Shown: positions 55,201-61,200 of the stretch, in pieces
How positions within the stretch are numbered: the first letter of the stretch is position 1
Layout: each line of letters begins with the position of its first letter
NCBI RefSeq assembly: GCF_003612125.1
Contig: NZ_RAWI01000008.1
Location: forward strand, 1-64,000
Origin: Corallococcus praedator
GTDB taxonomy: Bacteria; Myxococcota; Myxococcia; Myxococcales; Myxococcaceae
Reading direction: 5' to 3'
Length of the DNA stretch: 64,000 bases
Notes under the pieces: generated by a model
Seen by the model: the letters and a program-made list of their open reading frames with translations, nothing else
What the model was told of the DNA's origin: nothing
Database searches by the model: none
Position numbers and translations under genes: made by a program

Positions 55201-58200
55201 CATCGGCTTCTTCGCCAACACGCTGGTGCTGCGCGCCCGCTTCGGTGAAGCGCGCACGTTCCACGAGTTGCTGGCCCAGGTGCGTGCCACCACGCTGGGC
55301 GCCTACGAACACCAGGACGTCCCCTTCGAGAAGCTGGTGGAGGTGTTGCAGCCGGAGAGGGCCGCGGGCCGCACGCCCCTCTTCCAGGTGACGTTCACCC
55401 TCCAGAACGCGCCGATGCCGGAGCTGAAGCTGCCGGCGCTGACGCTCCGCCCGCTGGAGGACGCCCCGATCCTCATCCACTTCGACCTGCAGTTGCTGCT
55501 GAGCCGGAGCCCGGAGGGGTACTCGGGGGCGATGGTCTACAACAAGGCCCTCTTCACCCAGCGCACCGTGGCGGGCCTGGTCCAGCGCCTGCGGTTGCTG
55601 GTGAAGGATGCCGCCCGCGCGCCCCAGACGCGGCTGTCGATGCTGCCCCTGCTGACGCCCATCGAGCACCGTCAGCTCCTGCTTGACTGGAACGGCACGG
55701 AGCGCGACTACCCGCGTGACGCCTCGGTGCCCACGCTCTTCTCCGAGCAGGCCGCGCGCACGCCGGATGCCGTCGCGCTGAAGGCCGGTACCCGGACGCT
55801 CACCTACGCGGAGCTGGACGCGGAGTCGAACCAGCTCGCGCACCACCTGCGCTGGTCCGGAGTCAGGCCGGGCGATCGGGTGGGCCTGTGCGTGGAGCGC
55901 TCGCCCGCGCTCATCACCGCGATGCTGGGCATCCTCAAGGCCGGCGCCGCCTATGTCGCCATCGAGGCCCGCGATCCCGCCGAGCGCATCACCTGGATCC
56001 TCCAGGAGGCAGGCGTCAGCGTGCTCGTCACGCAGGACGCGTTGGCGGACAGCCTGCCCGTGGTGGCGGGACTGCTCGTGTTGCTGGATGAGGAGGCGGA
56101 TCGGATCGCGAAGCAGCCCGTCACGCCGCTGGATGTGCCAGTGCCCGCGGAGGCGCTGGCCTACGTGATGTTCACCTCGGGAAGCACCGGACGTCCGAAG
56201 GGCGTCAGCGTGCCGCACCGGGGCATCATGCGGCTCGCGCGCCACAACGGCTTCCTCGAAGTGGGACCCGGAGACGTGTTCCTCCAGCTCGCGCCCGTCG
56301 CCTTCGATGCCTCCACGTTGGAGGTCTGGGGCGCGCTGCTCAATGGCGCGAAGCTGGTGCTGGCCCCGCCGAAGACCCTGTCCCTGGCGGAGCTGGGCGA
56401 GCTGCTGGGCCGCGAGGGCATCAGCACGCTCTGGCTCACCGCCGCCCTCTTCGAGCAGATGGTGTCCCAGCAGGGCCAGGATCTGGCGCGCGTGCGCCGC
56501 GTGCTCGCGGGCGGCGACGTGCTGCCCGCGCAGGCGGTGCGCGATCACCTCGCGCGCCTCCCGGAAGGCGCGGTGTTGATCAACGGCTACGGCCCCACGG
56601 AGAACACCACCTTCTCCGCGACGCACACGCTGCGCGCGGGAGACACCGTGGAGCGCACGGTGCCCATTGGCCGTCCGCTGGGGAACTCCACGGCGTGGGT
56701 GTTGGACAAGGGACTCCAGCCGCTGCCGCCCGGAGCGCCGGGCGAGCTGTATGTGGGCGGTGACGGCCTCGCCTGGGGCTACCTCCAGCGACCGGACCTC
56801 ACCGCGGAGCGCTTCGTCCCCCACCCCTTCACCCGTGAGCCCGGTGCACGCCTGTACCGGACGGGAGACAGGGCGCGGTGGACGGAGGACGGCACGCTGG
56901 AGTTCCTGGGGCGCGCCGACTTCCAGGTGAAGCTGCGCGGCTTCCGCATCGAACCCGGCGAAGTCGAAGCCGTGCTGCGGCAGGCGCCCGGGATTCAAGA
57001 GGCGGTGGTGCTGGCGCGCGAGGACGTGCCCGGCGACAAGCGCCTCGTAGGCTACGTCGTGCCCTCCTCGGACGGGCTGGAGCTGGACGCGGTGAAGTCC
57101 TTCGTCGCGAAGCAGCTTCCCGAATACATGGTGCCCTCCGCCTGGGTGGAGCTTCCGGCCCTGCCGCTCAACGCGAACGGCAAGGTGGACCGCAAGGCCC
57201 TGCCCGCGCCGGAGGCCCCGGTCGCCTCGGAGCGACGGGCCCAGGCTCCGCGCAACGCGCTGGAGGCAAGCCTCGTCGCCATCTGGTCGGAGGTGCTGCA
57301 CGTGGAAGGCGTCGGCATCGACGACAACTTCTTCGACCTGGGTGGCCACTCGCTGCTGGCCACGCAGGTGGTGGCGCGCATCCGGACCGTGCTGGGCGTG
57401 GAGCTTCCGTTGGGCGACCTGTTCACCGCTCCCACGGTGGCCGCGCTCGCTGAACGGCTGGGCGGCGGCGTCCCCCAGTCGCACACCGCGCCCCTCGCTC
57501 GGGCGGACCGCACGAGCGCCCCGCCGCTGTCGTTCGCCCAGCAGCGGCTGTGGTTCATCGACCAGTTGGATCCGGGCAGCAGCCTCTACAACGTCCCCCT
57601 GGCCCTGCGGTTCGAGGGTGCGCTGGATGTGGAGGCCCTGCGCGAAAGCCTCGATGCGCTGATGGCCCGGCATGAATCGCTGCGCACCACCTTCCGCACG
57701 GAGGCGGGCGAGCCCGTCCAGGTCCTCCACGCGAAGCTCCGTGTGCCGTTCGAAACGGTGGACCTGACGCACGTCCCGGAGGCGGAGGCGCGACAGGCGG
57801 AGGCCCTGCGGCTGCGGCAGGAGGAAGCACGCCGTCCGTTCAGCTTGAGCGAAGGGCCGCTGATGCGCGCCCTGCTGTTGAAGCTCGGAGCGCAAGAGCA
57901 CCAGTTGTTGCTGCACCTGCACCACATCGTTTCCGACGGCTGGTCCCTGGGGGTGCTGGTCCGTGAGGTCACCGCCTTCTACGAGGCGTTCCATCACGGC
58001 CGTCCGCCTGCCCTTCCGGAGCTGCCCGTGCAGTACGCGGACTTCGCCGTCTGGCAGCGCGACTGGCTCCAGGGTGAGCGGCTGGAGGCACAACTCAAGT
58101 GGTGGAGGGACTCGCTGGCCGGAGCCTCGGGTGTCCTGGAACTGCCCACGGACAAGCCCCGTCCCAGCGTCCTCACCCCGGAGGGCGCGATGGTGCCGGT

Positions 58201-61200
58201 GCGCATCTCGCGAGCCCTGAGTGAACAGGTGGAGGCCCTGGCGAAGCGTGAGAACGCCACGCCGTTCATGGTCTGGCTCGCCGGACTCCAGACGGTGCTG
58301 CACCGGTACTCGGGACAGGACGACGTGCTGGTGGGCTCGCCCATCGCGAACCGGCGTCACGCGGAGACGGAGGGCCTCATCGGCTTCTTCGTGAACACGC
58401 TGGTGCTGCGCGCCCGCTTCGGTGAAGTGCGCACGTTCCGCGAGCTGCTAGCCCAGGTGCGCACCACCACGCTGGGAGCCCAGGAGCATCAGGACGTCCC
58501 GTTCGAGAAGTTGGTGGAGGAGCTGCAGCCCGCGCGGGACCTGGGCCGCACGCCGTTCTTCCAGGTGCTCTTCGCGCTCCAGAACGCGCCGGTGCCGGAG
58601 CTGTCGTTGCCCGGTCTGTCACTGCGGCCGCTGGAGACGGGTTCGGGAACCGCACGCTTCGATCTGGAGCTGGCGCTGTTCCGGAACCCGGAGGGCTTCG
58701 AGGGCATGCTGCACTACCGCACCGCCCTCTTCGAGCCCGCCACCGCGACGCGGATGGTCCGTCACCTGGAGGCGCTGGTCGAAGCGATGGTCGCCGAACC
58801 CGCCGCGCCACTGGAGCGGTTGTCGCTGCTCACGCAGGGGGAGCGGAGGCAGGTGCTGGTGGAGTGGAACGCGACGGGCGGCGAGTACCCGCGCGAAGCG
58901 TGCATCCAGGACCTGTTCATGGCGCAGGCCGCGAGCCGTCCGGACGCGGTGGCGCTGGAGTTCGGGGACGCGCGGCTGACGTACGCACGACTGGATGCAC
59001 TGACGAACCAGTGGGCCCACCTGCTGCGCGAGCACGGCGTGGGGCCGGATGTGCTGGTGGCCGTGTGCCTGGAGCGCTCCGTCGAGCTGATCGTCGCGCT
59101 GCTGGCCATCCTGAAGGCCGGGGGCGCGTACCTGCCACTGGATGCGGCGTATCCCGCGCCACGGTTGGCCGCGATGCTGGAGGATGCACCGCCGAGGCTG
59201 CTGCTGACGACGCGAGAGGTGCGCGCGAAGCTGGCGGTGGATGCCGCCCTGCCCTGTCTCTTCGTGGAGGAGCTGCGACTGGAGGCACGGCCCATGTCAC
59301 CCGTGAAGGCGGGGACGCATTCGCGCGACCTGGCCTACGTGGACTTCACGTCCGGCAGCACCGGCCGTCCCAAGGGCGTGGCGGTGGAGCACCGGGGCGT
59401 GATGCGGCTCTTGCACAACGCGCCCTACGCGAAGCTGGGTCCGGATGAGACGTTCCTGCTCATCGCGCCCATCTCCTTCGACGCGTCGACGTTGGAGGTC
59501 TGGGGTCCGCTGCTCTTCGGCGGGCGGCTCGTCGTCTTCCCGGCCAGCTCGCCGTCGGATCTGGCGCTGCTGGAGCTGGTGGTGCGGCGGCACGGGGTCA
59601 CCACGTTGCATCTGACCGCGGGCCTCTTCGCCCAGGTGGTGGACCTGAAGCCCGAAGCCCTCAAGGGCGTGCGCCAGTTGCTCACCGGAGGCGACGTCGT
59701 TCCGGCGCCGCAGGTGCGTCGGGTGGTGGAGACGTTGGGCATCCCCGTCACGGCCTGCTACGGCCCGACGGAGACCACCCTCTTCGCGACGACCCACCGG
59801 ATGATGCCCGGCACCCGGGTGCCGGAGACGATCCCCATTGGCCGGCCCATCGCGCAGACGCAGGTGTACGTGTTGGATCCGCACGGACAGCCGGTGCCTC
59901 CGGGCATCCCGGGCGAGCTCTTCATCGGCGGAGATGGCCTGGCGCGCGGATACCTCGCGCGGCCGGACCTGACGGCGGAGCGCTTCGTCCCCAACGCCTT
60001 CGCGGCACATGAAGGCGAGCGCCTCTACCGCACCGGCGACGTGGCGCGGTGGACGCCGGACGGCGTGCTGGAGTTCCTGGGCCGCATGGACGCGCAGGTG
60101 AAGGTGCGTGGCTACCGCATCGAGCTGGCGGAAGTGGAGGCCGCGCTGCGGGCGCATCCAGACGTGCGCGAGGCGGTGGCCCTGGTGCGCCAGGACACGC
60201 CGGGCGACAAGCTCCTGGTGGTCTACGTCACGGGCGGCACGGAGCCGCTGGACGGCCCGGCGGTGCGCGCGTTCGTGCAGGAACGGCTGCCGGAGTACAT
60301 GGTGCCCTCGGTGGTGATGGCACTGGACGCGCTGCCGCTGACCACGAACGGCAAGCTGGACCGCAAGGCCCTGCCGGCCCCCAGCGCCGCGGTCTCACGC
60401 ACGGGGTTCACGGCTCCCAGCACGCCCACGCAAAAGCGGCTCGCGACGCTGTTCGCGGAGGTGCTCGGCGTTGAACGGGTGGGAAGCACGGACAACTTCT
60501 TCGAGCTGGGAGGCCACTCCCTCCTGGCGACGCGGCTGGTGGCACGGGTGCGCTCCAGCTTCGGCGTGGAGCTGCCGCTGCGAGCCCTCTTCGAAGCGCC
60601 CACCGTGGCGGCCCTGGCGTCGAGGTTGGACTCCCGTCCGGAGCCCGGCGGGACGCAAGCTCCGGCACTGGTCCGGGTGGAACGTCCGGAGGTGCTGCCC
60701 CTGTCCTTCGCGCAGCAGCGCCTGTGGTTCATCGACCAGTTGGATCCGGGGAGCGCGCTCTACAACATCCCCACCGCGCTGCGACTGTCCGGCGCGCTGG
60801 AGGTCACCGCGCTCCAGCAGGCCTTCGACGCGCTGGTGCAGCGGCACGAATCCCTGCGCACGACGTTCGAGTCGCACGAAGGGGATCCGCGCCAGCACAT
60901 CCACCCTGCCCCGTCGCGAACGCTGCGCACGGTGGACCTGCGCGCCCTGGACAAGGACGCTCGCGAGGCCGAGGCGATGCGCCGCGCCTCCGAGGACGCC
61001 CTGCGGCCCTTCGACCTGGAGCGTGGACCGCTGGCCCGCTTCACGCTGCTCACGCTGGACACGCGTGAGCACGTGCTGCTGCTGTGCCTGCACCATGCGA
61101 TCTCCGACGGCTGGTCCTTCGGCATCCTGGTGCGCGAGGTGGTGGCCCTCTACGAGTCCTTCCGTCAGGGCCATGGCTCACCGCTGGCCCCGCTGCCGGT

